Source: CAVZCK01 sp963798805 | GTDB lineage: Bacteria; Pseudomonadota; Alphaproteobacteria; Rhizobiales; Rhodomicrobiaceae | Reading direction: 5' to 3' | NCBI GenBank assembly: GCA_963798805.1 | Contig: CAWCVC010000010.1 | Span: forward strand, 1,364,001 to 1,428,000 | Length of the DNA: 64,000 nt | Shown here: piece after piece, positions 25,377 to 33,651 of the stretch | Numbering within the stretch: the stretch's first letter is position 1 | Layout: the number at the start of each line of letters is the position of its first letter | The notes under the pieces: generated by a model | What the model was told of the DNA's origin: nothing | Databases searched by the model: none | The model's input: only the letters and a program-made list of their open reading frames with translations | Program-made: the position numbers and the translations under genes

Positions 25377-25741
25377 CGGGACGCCTCATCGCCGCTGCCG
25401 GCCTCCGCCCGGCGGATGAACCATTGCATCATCAGCGACGTCACAGCGACGGTGATCAGCGTCGACAGGATGAGCGCGACCGATATGGGCAGGATCTCCG
25501 CTTCGATCAGCTTGGCGTGGAGCATCACGCCGACGCCCGCCGGCACGAACAATAGCGACAGATTGCCGAGCAGCGTGTCGGCGACACTCGCCAAATCGGC
25601 CGGAATGCCGCCCCGGATCACTAGACCGCCAAACAGCAAAGCCATCCCGCAGACCGGGCCGGGCACCTGCAAATGGGTCGCCGTCACCAGCAATTCGCCG
25701 GCGAGCTGACAGCAAAGAATGAGTGTAAGAGCGTTCAGCAT
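25373..25741 (-). CDS. lrgA: LrgA/CidA-family holin-like protein
   Basis: A 122-residue protein with four hydrophobic segments. The family signature is visible: LTLILCCQLAGELLV, then LQVPGPVCGMALLFGGLV, and NLSLLFVPAGVGVM. Such proteins pair with LrgB. ATG 25741 is taken rather than the in-frame start seven codons upstream (25762), since the conserved hydrophobic N-terminus starts there. It overlaps lrgB by four bases and is divergent from the DUF4139 gene, with 252 bp between. Confidence 0.9.
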   Translation of the reverse strand: MLNALTLILCCQLAGELLVTATHLQVPGPVCGMALLFGGLVIRGGIPADLASVADTLLGNLSLLFVPAGVGVMLHAKLIEAEILPISVALILSTLITVAVTSLMMQWFIRRAEAGSGDEASR

Positions 25742-25993
25742 GGTGATCTTCTCGCGTTTCAAAATCCGCCGGAACGGCGGCGCCAGGGCTCCGGGTTACC
25801 AATCCCGTCACATTCATTGGCAATTCATGGCTGGAACAGAATAATATCCACGGCAGGAACAGCGGCGGGGCCGGAAATCCGGTCCGGAATAAAGATGCAT
25901 AGGCAGGCGGCGCTAGGCTCGGTCTCGGCGCAGCTCTCTTTTAAGTCTTCTCGTCCACATCCGACAGGACGTTCTCTGAGATGGAAGGCCAAA

Positions 25994-28063
25994 ATGAAAA
26001 AGATCGCCATCGCGGCTCTCGCCGTCAGTCTCGCCTCGCCTGCTATGGCTGAGGAACTGCCTTTGAAGCGCGTCGTCCTGTCGACCGCCGGCCTCGCCCA
26101 GTTCACCCATGCCGGACCGGTCCAGGCCGGATCGACAGTTGAACTATCGGTCCGGCTCGATCAGGTGGATGACCTGCTCAAGAGCCTGACCATCTTCGAC
26201 GAGCAAGGCGCCATCGGCACGGTCAGCCTTCCCGGCAAGGCGCCCCTCGCGGAGCTGTTCCGCGACCTTCCTTTCGGGCCGGACGCGCTCAATTCGCTGC
26301 CCGCGCTGCTCAACGCTCTTGTCGGATCCGAGGTCGAGATCCAGGGCAGCGTCACCGCCACCGGGCGCCTCCTCCGCGTCACCCAGGAGACCGTCCAGCT
26401 TCCCAATAATGGCGGCGGCGGCCAGGTCACCCACCACCGCATCACGCTGATGACCCGAAGCGGCCTCGTCCAGGCGATCATCGAAGATCTCGCCTCGGTG
26501 CGCTTCACGGACAAGCAGGCGCAGGCGCAGATCGACCACGCTCTCGCCGGCCTGGCGCAGAACCGCACCAAGGAGCGCCGCACCGTGTCGATCAGCCTGC
26601 TCGGCAAGAGTACGCGGCAGGTCGGCTTCAGCTATGTGGTCGCCGCGCCGGTGTGGAAGACCGCCTACCGGCTGGTGCTGCCGAAGGATGATGGCGACAA
26701 GGCACGGTTGCAGGGCTGGGGCGTCGTCGAGAATCTGACGGGGAGTGACTGGAAGGATGTCGAGCTGTCGCTGATTTCGGGCAACCCGGTGGCGCTCAAG
26801 CAGCCGCTTTACACGGCGTTTTACGCCGAGCGCCCGGAAATTCCGGTGACGTCGGCGCAGCGCATCGTGCCGCGCAGGGACGATGTCGACCAGGCGGTTC
26901 CCGCCCCTGCTCCGACGGCAAGCGCCACGCCGCATCTGGGCCTCTTGAAATCCGAGGCCGCCCGGACACGCGGCTATGCAGCGAGATCGGCGGATAAGAT
27001 GGGGCCGGGCGGCGGGATGGAAGCTCAGGCGGCTGAGGAGGCCAATATCCGGCAGGAGCTGGGCAGCGCAGCATCGGCCGCCGAGGCTGAGGAAGCGGCA
27101 ACGCAGATCTCCTACCGCTTCCCCGAAAAGATCACGCTCAACAACGGCTCGACGATGATGGTGCCTTTCGTCGACCGCGAGATCAGCGCGTCTCGGACCT
27201 GGCTCTATCAGCCGGAGACCAATGCCCGGCACCCGCTGGCTTCGGTCAAACTGACCAACGACACGGAAACGGCGCTGCCGGCCGGCATCATTACGGCTTT
27301 CGACCGGACCAGCGACGGCCGGACCAATTTCGTCGGCGACGCGCAACTGCCGCTCAGTGCCAAAGGGGCGACTAAATTCGTCATCTTCGCGCTGGACGAC
27401 AAGACCGACATCCGCCGGACCGATAATGGCATCAAACAGACGCGGCTCGGCAAGTCGGTGAATGGCAAGCTGACCCTGACGACGAAGTCGGTCCACACCA
27501 TCGATTACGAGATTACCCCGCCCAAGGAAGAAGACCGCGATGTCGTTATCGACGAACAGCGCCCCGAAGGCTGGCAGCCGGCCGGCAACACCGGGACTGT
27601 CGAGGAAACCGCGGCGCGCCTGCGCTACAAGGTGTCGGCGCCCAAGGGCCAGACGGCCAAGGCAACACTCAGGCTCGAACGCACCGACCGGCAGCTTGTC
27701 AATCTGGCGACGCTCGATGCGAACGGCATCTACACCACGCTTCAGGGGCTGGAGAATGTCAGTCCGGAGCTGAAACAGGCGGTCGCCAAGCTCGGTGAGG
27801 TGGTGGCGGACATCAACAAGGCCGAACAGCGGCGCAACGAGCTGGAGTCGGAGACGAGCACCATCGGCGATGACCAGGAGCGTATCCGCAAGAATTTGCA
27901 GACCGTCGGCCAGGGCTCGGACCTCGGGCGCCGCTATCTTGACACTCTGCGTACCCAGGAGGACCGGCTGCAGGCGATCCGGGATGAGCAGAAAAAACTT
28001 GAGGCTGAGGTCGCCGCGAAGCGGGCCGAGGCGGCCGAGATCGCCAAAACGCTGGTGTTGTAG
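25994..28063 (+). CDS. secreted DUF4139-domain protein
   Basis: A 689-residue precursor with a clear signal peptide (MKKIAIAALAVSLASPAMA). The N-terminal part (LKRVVLSTAGLAQFTHAG) is DUF4140-like, and the middle and C-terminal part is the DUF4139 beta-rich domain (VSYVVAAPVWKTAYRLVL, TWLYQPETNARHPLASV). The last ~100 residues are a charged coiled coil (ELESETSTIGDDQERIRK). The family occurs in periplasmic proteins of unknown function; yeast and Serratia relatives are called mucoidy inhibitors. ATG 25994 is chosen because it starts the signal peptide. The gene stands alone. Confidence 0.85.
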   Translation: MKKIAIAALAVSLASPAMAEELPLKRVVLSTAGLAQFTHAGPVQAGSTVELSVRLDQVDDLLKSLTIFDEQGAIGTVSLPGKAPLAELFRDLPFGPDALNSLPALLNALVGSEVEIQGSVTATGRLLRVTQETVQLPNNGGGGQVTHHRITLMTRSGLVQAIIEDLASVRFTDKQAQAQIDHALAGLAQNRTKERRTVSISLLGKSTRQVGFSYVVAAPVWKTAYRLVLPKDDGDKARLQGWGVVENLTGSDWKDVELSLISGNPVALKQPLYTAFYAERPEIPVTSAQRIVPRRDDVDQAVPAPAPTASATPHLGLLKSEAARTRGYAARSADKMGPGGGMEAQAAEEANIRQELGSAASAAEAEEAATQISYRFPEKITLNNGSTMMVPFVDREISASRTWLYQPETNARHPLASVKLTNDTETALPAGIITAFDRTSDGRTNFVGDAQLPLSAKGATKFVIFALDDKTDIRRTDNGIKQTRLGKSVNGKLTLTTKSVHTIDYEITPPKEEDRDVVIDEQRPEGWQPAGNTGTVEETAARLRYKVSAPKGQTAKATLRLERTDRQLVNLATLDANGIYTTLQGLENVSPELKQAVAKLGEVVADINKAEQRRNELESETSTIGDDQERIRKNLQTVGQGSDLGRRYLDTLRTQEDRLQAIRDEQKKLEAEVAAKRAEAAEIAKTLVL

Positions 28064-28154
28064 GGACGCGATAGTCAGGGCGGCGGCGGCGGCGTCTGAC
28101 CGCGGCCGCCCGAATGGCCGGCGAGAACGGCGGGTCTACGGCTTGATCGCCCGC

Positions 28155-28256
28155 CTAGAGCGGCGGACTTTTAATCGGAATCGGAAACGCTGCTCTAGCT
28201 GTTTGTTTTGGCATCGGATTTGTCCGAAAACCGCTTCGCGCTTTTCGGACACTCTA
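28155..28256. repeat. Hyphomicrobiales-type palindromic intergenic repeat
   Basis: Two adjacent hairpins. The first has arms CTAGAGC (28155-28161) and GCTCTAG (28192-28198). The second has GTCCGAAAA (28222-28230) and TTTTCGGAC (28242-28250) around CCGCTTCGCGC. The composition (TCCGAAAA...CGCTTTTCGGA) resembles the widespread mosaic palindromes of rhizobial genomes. It lies between converging genes, and its right end supplies the TAG stop of the gene at 28254. Confidence 0.75.
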
Positions 28257-28883
28257 AACCTTCTGCTCGGTCAAATCCGCCAGCACGTCCTTGCCCGTGA
28301 TCTTGAATCTGGTCCCGGTCGGGTCGGTCTTGACGATCTGGATGTCGCGGGGGAAATGCATTTCGCGCACGACCCGCCGCAGGAGTCTCTCGCTCACACC
28401 GACGCCTTCTGGAAAGCCTGTCTTGGGACGGAATTTGTCGAAGCCGACCAGCTCGTAGATGCCCGGCGCGATATAGGGCGGCACGCCATTATTGTTCACG
28501 GTGTCGGCGAAGATTTTGCTTTGCGCCGCGTCGACATTGCCTTCGTAAAGCTCGCGGAGCAGGAAGGCGGTTGTCGTCGCCTTGCCCATGGTGGTACCCT
28601 TGCCCTTCAGCTCCGTTGCGTTCTCCGCGAGCAGATCTTCCGCGGCCGTCTTGTGCCCCAGGCCGCTCACCTGGAAGATCGGATAGGTCTCCATCCACTC
28701 GCTGCGTTCGACGACCCTGTTCCTTCGTCCGCCCTGTTCCAATCCGCTGTTGAGAAGGTTGTTGAGATCGCGCTCGGCCAGCGTCAGATAGGTAGCGATC
28801 TTCTCCTTCCGCCGATCGATGAACCACTCGACAATAAGAAACGCACCGATCAGGAAAAGCAGGACCGGCACAATCGTGCTCAT
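28254..28883 (-). CDS. conserved-looking hypothetical protein with one N-terminal membrane helix
   Basis: A 209-residue protein that I do not recognise. A single hydrophobic helix at the N-terminus (TIVPVLLFLIGAFLIVEWF) is followed by a charged, soluble domain with the segments ERDLNNLLNSGLEQGGRR and FADTVNNNGVPPYIAPGIYELVG. A basic-hydrophobic C-terminus follows (RLLRRVVREMHFPRDIQ). A GTG at 28904 would add seven residues; ATG 28883 has a weak AAGAAGA upstream and is preferred. The TAG stop falls in the terminus of the palindromic repeat at 28155-28256, so the true ancestral C-terminus may have differed. Confidence 0.65.
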   Translation of the reverse strand: MSTIVPVLLFLIGAFLIVEWFIDRRKEKIATYLTLAERDLNNLLNSGLEQGGRRNRVVERSEWMETYPIFQVSGLGHKTAAEDLLAENATELKGKGTTMGKATTTAFLLRELYEGNVDAAQSKIFADTVNNNGVPPYIAPGIYELVGFDKFRPKTGFPEGVGVSERLLRRVVREMHFPRDIQIVKTDPTGTRFKITGKDVLADLTEQKV

Positions 28884-29121
28884 AATGTCTTCTTGGCTGC
28901 CCACCAGACTGCCCCGTTGACTGAACGCTCACTCGCAGCTTAGCCGACACTCCGGCTGAAGTAATTTGTGAAGCGACTCTGTCAACGATAAGCCTGTGCA
29001 CGGAAAAAAACCTAAAAATTGGTAAATTTCGGTGACAAGGTCGCACACGCCAAAGCCTGCCGCCAAGGCCCTTGGCCGTCGCGGCGAAAAGCTTGCCGAA
29101 ATACGGGGCGTGACAACCGTC

Positions 29122-29248
29122 GTGGTTCGAATCCGACGCTTCGAACCACTAGGCTTTTGCTGATGGATCAAATTCCGTGACATTTGAATTCCTGCCTCGA
29201 TCCCACCACACGGCGGGAGGGACTCAAATGTCACGTTTGATCCACTAG
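29122..29248 (+). repeat. double-hairpin repeat, copy A
   Basis: First hairpin: TGGTTCGAA (from 29123) pairs with TTCGAACCA, followed by CTAG. Second hairpin: GGATCAAATTCCGTGACATT (from about 29165) pairs with the right arm AAATGTCACGTTTGATCC (29226-29243). The right terminus CCACTAG (29242-29248) overlaps the stop of the mesaconyl-CoA hydratase gene. The left terminus lacks the CTA of copies B and C. The 238 bp to its left, between it and the start of the gene at 28254, contain no feature I can support. Confidence 0.9.
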
Positions 29249-30327
29249 CGCGGCATCAGCGCCCAATAATCCAGGTCGAGGATCACTCCGTCCTCGGGCG
29301 TATTCTCATCCGCCATCAGCGGAAATCCATCGGCCGTCCGGTTCTTGAGACCGACGGTCCGTATACGCAGTGCGCCGACATCATCGCGGCCGGGTAGCGG
29401 CGCCTTTTCCAAAACCTCGCTCCATGCATAGACGGTGTCTCCGGCGAAGGCCGGCGAGACGTGCCGTCCGCCGTTGATCGCAGCGATATGAAATGCATTG
29501 GCAAGGCCGTTGAAGCTGAGCGACCGCGCCAGCGAAATGATATGCCCTCCATAAATAAGCCGGCGGCCGAAGCGGCCGGAGCCCTCGGCATGCTGGTTGA
29601 AATGCACCCGGGCAGTGTTCTGATAGAGCCGGGTGGCGAGCTGGTGCTCGGCTTCTTCGATCGTCATGCCGTCAATATGGTCGATGCGCTCGCCGGGCAC
29701 ATAATCGCCCCACCGGGCGGTGCTTCCGGCCAGGGCGAAATTATAAGCCGCGATACTGATCGCCGGCACAGCCCCACCCAAAACCGCCGGGTCAACCCTC
29801 GAATGCAGCTCGGGAACCTTGGCCTGTGGCGCGGGAGCGGTCTCGTCGCGCTTCCTGACCATCACCCAACGCACATAATCGAGTACGGTTCCACCGTGCT
29901 CGTTTCGGCCGGTCGAGTGGACATAGACGACCCCCGATTTGCGATTGGAGTTCTCGCGCAGTCCAATGACCTTCGAAGTCGCGGTCAGGGTCTCGCCCGG
30001 AAAGACCGGCTTCGGAAAACGGCAATCGGCATAGCCGAGATTGGCGACGGCGTTCAGGGAGATATCCGGAACCGTCTTGCCGAACACAGTGTGAAAGACA
30101 AGAAGATCGTCCAGCGGCGCGTGTTGGTATCCGATCGACCGGGCGAAAGCGTCGGACGACTGAACGGCGAACCGGCTTCCATAGAGCGCGGTGTAGAGCG
30201 CAGCATCACCGACGGTGAGCGTTCGAGGTGTGGCGTGTTCGATGACCTGCCCGAGGCTGAAATCCTCGAAGAAATGGCCCGCAGTCGTCTTTGCACCCAT
30301 GGTCTCACCCGCATCCGTTGTCGACAT
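29245..30327 (-). CDS. mch: mesaconyl-CoA hydratase (beta-methylmalyl-CoA dehydratase)-like MaoC protein
   Basis: A 360-residue double-hotdog MaoC-type hydratase of the kind acting in the ethylmalonyl-CoA pathway, interconverting mesaconyl-CoA and beta-methylmalyl-CoA. The first half has FFEDFSLGQVIEHATPRTLT and a hydratase motif around YQHAPLDDLLVFHTVFGKTV. The second half repeats the fold with VHFNQHAEGSGRFGRRLIYG and HVSPAFAGDTVYAWSEVL. Length and domain duplication fit the family. ATG 30300 is an alternative start (351 residues). Its TAG stop is formed by the terminal CTAG of the adjacent repeat. Function rests on recognition of the overall pattern, so a related acyl-CoA hydratase is possible. 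Confidence 0.8.
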   Translation of the reverse strand: MSTTDAGETMGAKTTAGHFFEDFSLGQVIEHATPRTLTVGDAALYTALYGSRFAVQSSDAFARSIGYQHAPLDDLLVFHTVFGKTVPDISLNAVANLGYADCRFPKPVFPGETLTATSKVIGLRENSNRKSGVVYVHSTGRNEHGGTVLDYVRWVMVRKRDETAPAPQAKVPELHSRVDPAVLGGAVPAISIAAYNFALAGSTARWGDYVPGERIDHIDGMTIEEAEHQLATRLYQNTARVHFNQHAEGSGRFGRRLIYGGHIISLARSLSFNGLANAFHIAAINGGRHVSPAFAGDTVYAWSEVLEKAPLPGRDDVGALRIRTVGLKNRTADGFPLMADENTPEDGVILDLDYWALMPR

Positions 30328-30499
30328 ATCCTTAGCACAACCCCTAACAGCCTTTGCGGGAAAAGACCAAGAACGACACGCGCATTCGTGACCCCTTGGC
30401 ACCGCGCAACGGGTGGCGTCCTCGCGCGCCTTCGGCTATGCCTTGTCGGATGGGAACGGCACGTGTGAGACGCCGCGGGCGCTTTTTCATCGGGTTCGA

Positions 30500-31216
30500 A
30501 TGTTTGCGAAGCTAGTCGGACGGGTCGCGATCCGGCTCGCTTTGGTTCTGGCCGGCGCGTATCTCGCAATGCGGTTTCTCTATCCGTGGTTCGAGCCGGC
30601 CGCCTTTCTCTATGATGTCCGCGGCATCGACGTTTCGCGCCATCAAGGCATCATCGACTGGGACCGGCTGAAGTCGGACGGCGTGCAATTCGCCTATATC
30701 AAGGCGACAGAGGGCGAGAACTTCAACGATCCGCGCTTCTCACGGAACTGGTATGCCGCCAGTCAGGCAGGCATTTTGCGCGGCGCCTATCACTTCTTCA
30801 CCCGCTGCCGACCAGGCAAGGTGCAAGCCGAGAATTTCATCCGCGTGGTGCCGAAGGATGCCGGCGCGCTCGTGCCAGCCGTCGACGTCGAACATACAGG
30901 GTCATGCCGGGACACGCCCCCCGTCAAGGATATCGCCGCCGAGCTTGAAGTATTTCTCGCGGCGATCACCGCGCATTTCGGCCAGCGGCCGATCATCTAC
31001 ACGACGCCGGAATTCCACGATGCCTATCTGGCGGGAAAATTTCCGAAGGATCGCTTCTGGATCCGCAGCCTGGTGCTGACGCCACGCATCCGCAAGGACC
31101 AGTGGCTGTTCTGGCAGTATCACAATCGGGGACGGCGATCAGGCGTCGACGGGCCGGTGGATCTCGATGTCTTCCGGGGCACGCCGCAGCAATTGAGCGC
31201 GCTGCGGCTGCGTTGA
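30500..31216 (+). CDS. GH25-family lysozyme, membrane-anchored or secreted
   Basis: A 238-residue protein with a hydrophobic N-terminal segment (AIRLALVLAGAYLAMRFLY), either an uncleaved anchor or a signal. The GH25 domain follows: GIDVSRHQGIIDW with the first catalytic Asp, VQFAYIKATEGENFNDPRF, RGAYHFFTRCRPG, VPAVDVEHTG (catalytic Asp/Glu), PIIYTTPEF and a C-terminal LFWQYHNRG. All canonical motifs are intact. These enzymes cleave the MurNAc-GlcNAc bond of peptidoglycan. ATG 30500 places the hydrophobic segment at the N-terminus. Confidence 0.9.
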   Translation: MFAKLVGRVAIRLALVLAGAYLAMRFLYPWFEPAAFLYDVRGIDVSRHQGIIDWDRLKSDGVQFAYIKATEGENFNDPRFSRNWYAASQAGILRGAYHFFTRCRPGKVQAENFIRVVPKDAGALVPAVDVEHTGSCRDTPPVKDIAAELEVFLAAITAHFGQRPIIYTTPEFHDAYLAGKFPKDRFWIRSLVLTPRIRKDQWLFWQYHNRGRRSGVDGPVDLDVFRGTPQQLSALRLR

Positions 31217-31300
31217 GCGCCGGTCAGCGGCGTGCTGGCGCCGAAAAAGCAAAGCGGGCGCAGCCTGCTGCACCCGCTGTTCTCAATCCGAAGACAGACC

Positions 31301-32599
31301 TCAATAGGCCGTCGCGGTCACCCCGACGCCGTCGCGGTTGTAGATATCGCGGCGGAAATGAGCGGCGCCATCGGGCGTGGCCCAGGCGGTCACATAGGCA
31401 AAGTAGAGCTTGATCTTCGCCTTGACCTCGACATTCAGCGTCTCGCCGCTTTGCTTCATCGAGTTCACGCGCTGCAGATCCCAGCCATTGTCACGCAGGA
31501 TCCAAGACGTCAGCAGCGGAACGTTCTGGACGCGCACGCAACCCGAGCTTTCGGCGCGGAAATTGCGCGCGAAGATGCTCTTGGACGGCGTATCGTGCAT
31601 ATAGACCGAATAGGGATTGAAGAAGTTGATCTTCAGGAAGCCGAGCGGGTTATCATCGCCGGGTTTCTGAGCGAAGAAGAGATTGTTTGCGGTGGGGCTC
31701 GACCAGTCGATGGTTTTCGGGTCCAGCGGCTGGCCCTTCTGATAGGCGGCGTAATCGGAGTAGACATCGATGCCGTAACGCTTGAAGACCTCCCAGCCGT
31801 GCGGGCCGCGGGCTTTGGGTACGAGGTCCTGGCGGATCACCGTCGGCGGCAGGATCCACACCTTGTTGAAATTGATCTCATGGATGGTGGATTGGAGGAT
31901 CGGTGTCGGGCGCTCGACCTTGCCGACCACGCCGGCATGGCGCGACACGACGTGATCGTCCTCGACCGCCTCGATCTGCGCGGCCGGGATGTTCACCACG
32001 ATGTAGCGGCCCTTGGTCGGCGCTGCAAGCGCCTGAATTCTGGTCAGATTGGTGCGAAGCTGGCGCAGCCGCGCGCTGGCGGGAACGTTCAGCGCCATGA
32101 TCGTGGCCTTGTCGACCACGCCGGTCGGCGGCAGTCCATTCCGCTCCTGTGCGGCTTTGACCGCCTTCTCGACATAGTAGTCGAAGGTTTGCTCATAGCC
32201 GGAATCGTTGGTCAGATCGCCCTCGGCCCTGAGCCGCTGGCGCAGGGCGGCGACCGCCTGATGCGTCTTGCCGACGCGAAGCTCGATGAGGGGCAGCTGC
32301 CCCCAGCCGCCATGCGCGACGATATCGGCGTAGCGCTTGATTGCGCCCTTCATGGTGTCGATGTTGGACGGAGAGATCGTCGGATAGCCGCGCGCGGGCT
32401 GTGTTTCCCATTGGCGCGCGAAGGACCGGTCGAAGCCGGGGTCCCACGTATCGTTGCTGTCGAATTTCAGCCAGTCGTCGATAGCCGCGACCGTTTGCGC
32501 CTCGACCGTCGTGGTGATCAGCATTCCGCTGACGGAAAGCGCGGCCGCAACAATGGCCGTGCGAATAGAAAGGCCCTCTAATTTACGCGCTACTGTCAC
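31301..32599 (-). CDS. ldtP: periplasmic L,D-transpeptidase, LdtP/YcbB type
   Basis: A 432-residue L,D-transpeptidase of the large YcbB-like class. There is an N-terminal signal segment (SIRTAIVAAALSVSGMLI), an intermediate helical scaffold, a peptidoglycan-binding-like stretch (TFDYYVEKAVKAAQERNGL... TGVVDKATIMALN), and the YkuD domain. The catalytic motif is ESSGCVRVQN near the C-terminus with HDTPSKSIF upstream. It cross-links peptidoglycan in the periplasm. GGAGAGG about five bases before the GTG at 32599 supports that start; an ATG seven codons upstream (32620) lacks such a site. The next gene upstream on the same strand is an LdtR-like regulator, matching the ldtR/ldtP partnership described in Liberibacter. 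Confidence 0.87.
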   Translation of the reverse strand: MTVARKLEGLSIRTAIVAAALSVSGMLITTTVEAQTVAAIDDWLKFDSNDTWDPGFDRSFARQWETQPARGYPTISPSNIDTMKGAIKRYADIVAHGGWGQLPLIELRVGKTHQAVAALRQRLRAEGDLTNDSGYEQTFDYYVEKAVKAAQERNGLPPTGVVDKATIMALNVPASARLRQLRTNLTRIQALAAPTKGRYIVVNIPAAQIEAVEDDHVVSRHAGVVGKVERPTPILQSTIHEINFNKVWILPPTVIRQDLVPKARGPHGWEVFKRYGIDVYSDYAAYQKGQPLDPKTIDWSSPTANNLFFAQKPGDDNPLGFLKINFFNPYSVYMHDTPSKSIFARNFRAESSGCVRVQNVPLLTSWILRDNGWDLQRVNSMKQSGETLNVEVKAKIKLYFAYVTAWATPDGAAHFRRDIYNRDGVGVTATAY

Positions 32600-33027
32600 C
32601 TTTCCCTCTCCCGTCTGCATCTTGGTTTGCCGCACCGAAAGACCCCCGAGTATCCAAAAGTCTCGCCAGATAAAGGTGGCGAAAAATAGGATCACGCCGC
32701 GGTTTCCCACCGTCATGCGCAATCACGTTTTAATCGACGCTAGACCGACGGACAATTCACAAGGGATTGTATACTCCTCGGAAGAGAGCCGATCAGGTAC
32801 CGCTCGCCACTTCACTCACGCGGCGAACCCGCGCCAAATACCCACTTCTCAGCTTAAGGTTAACAAAGTGTGGGAAAACGCGGATGAAATCAAGCGTTGA
32901 GCCGGCCGGGACAACTTCTGTCCATTTTCGTTGAAAACGGGCAACGATTCGGCCCGATTGACAAAAAGCAAGGCAGCGGACGCAGGACTGTGCAGAGGCT
33001 CGCGGGGCGCGGGAATTCGCGCCCTCG
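32600..33027. promoter_or_regulatory. region between ldtR stop and ldtP start
   Basis: About 430 bp with no supported gene; a 148-codon plus-strand frame overlapping it (32454-32900) looks like a shadow. Upstream of ldtP, ACAATTCACAAGGGATTGT at 32752-32770 has inverted ACAAT/ATTGT arms. This resembles the inverted AT-rich element before ldtR (33588-33602) and may be an LdtR site. The ldtP promoter should lie here. Confidence 0.45.
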
Positions 33028-33537
33028 CTATAGGCGATAGCGGATCTGATCACCCCAGAAGCGCTCGAGCCGCGACAATCCCTGATTGAGCGTCTTGAAG
33101 TCACCCACGGAAAGCCCGGCGACCTTCTCCAGCATCGTCAGCTGCCGCTCAAACAGGCCGTTCACAACCGTGTAGACCTCCTTGCCCTTCTGGGTCAGGC
33201 GAACCCGAACCGAACGGCGGTCGGTCTTCGAGCGCTGATGATGGACATAGCCCGCATCGACCAGCTTTTTCAGATTGTAGGAGACATTGGAGCCGAGATA
33301 GTAGCCGCGCGTGCGGATTTCGCCCGCCGTCAGCTCGCAATCACCGATATTGTAGAGTAGCAGCGCCTGCACGCCGTTAACGTCGGTCCGGCCCACACGC
33401 TCGAACTCGTTCTTCACCACATCGAGCAGCAGCCGGTGCAGCCGCTCGATGATCTTCAGGGACAGGAGATACTGCGCCATAAGCGGCCGGTCGTCCGAAG
33501 CCGCCTCCGCTCGTGCGTAATCCAAAGCCACGCTCAT
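33028..33537 (-). CDS. ldtR: LdtR-like MarR/winged-helix transcriptional regulator
   Basis: A 169-residue MarR-type regulator. The winged-helix part is readable: LLLYNIGDCELTAGEIRTRG, then the recognition-helix region YYLGSNVSYNLKKLVDAGYV, the wing HHQRSKTDRRSVRVRLTQKG, and a C-terminal dimerisation helix. The sequence closely resembles alphaproteobacterial LdtR, shown in Liberibacter to control the transpeptidase gene ldtP and stress genes. Here ldtP is directly downstream on the same strand, which supports the assignment. ATG 33537 follows a GTG at 33540. An inverted repeat in the promoter suggests autoregulation. Confidence 0.87.
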   Translation of the reverse strand: MSVALDYARAEAASDDRPLMAQYLLSLKIIERLHRLLLDVVKNEFERVGRTDVNGVQALLLYNIGDCELTAGEIRTRGYYLGSNVSYNLKKLVDAGYVHHQRSKTDRRSVRVRLTQKGKEVYTVVNGLFERQLTMLEKVAGLSVGDFKTLNQGLSRLERFWGDQIRYRL

Positions 33538-33587
33538 CACACGCCTCTCAAAGGTTGATCATGAATCCAGATCACTACCTTAGCGTG

Positions 33588-33620
33588 CAATTTGCTAAAT
33601 TGAGCTTAATTATACAAGCT
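33588..33620 (-). promoter_or_regulatory. candidate ldtR promoter and operator
   Basis: CAATTTGCTAAATTG (33588-33602) is a perfect 6-bp inverted repeat with a 3-bp centre. It is followed by AGCTTAATTATACAAGCT (33603-33620), with 5-bp inverted arms. Read on the minus strand, the second element contains TATAAT, a perfect -10 box about 70 bp upstream of the ldtR start. The first repeat then lies just downstream of the -10, where a MarR-type repressor could act. No strong -35 is visible. Confidence 0.55.
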
Positions 33621-33651
33621 AAAATTGTACTCCGCGTCGCGCTCTGCACGC

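Noticed and set aside
28929..29234. 101-codon minus-strand frame
   Set aside because: Much of it lies inside the double-hairpin repeat and adjacent non-coding DNA, so it is not a protein.
32454..32900. 148-codon plus-strand frame
   Set aside because: It is antisense to the ldtP start and its promoter, with low-complexity residues and no recognisable motif.
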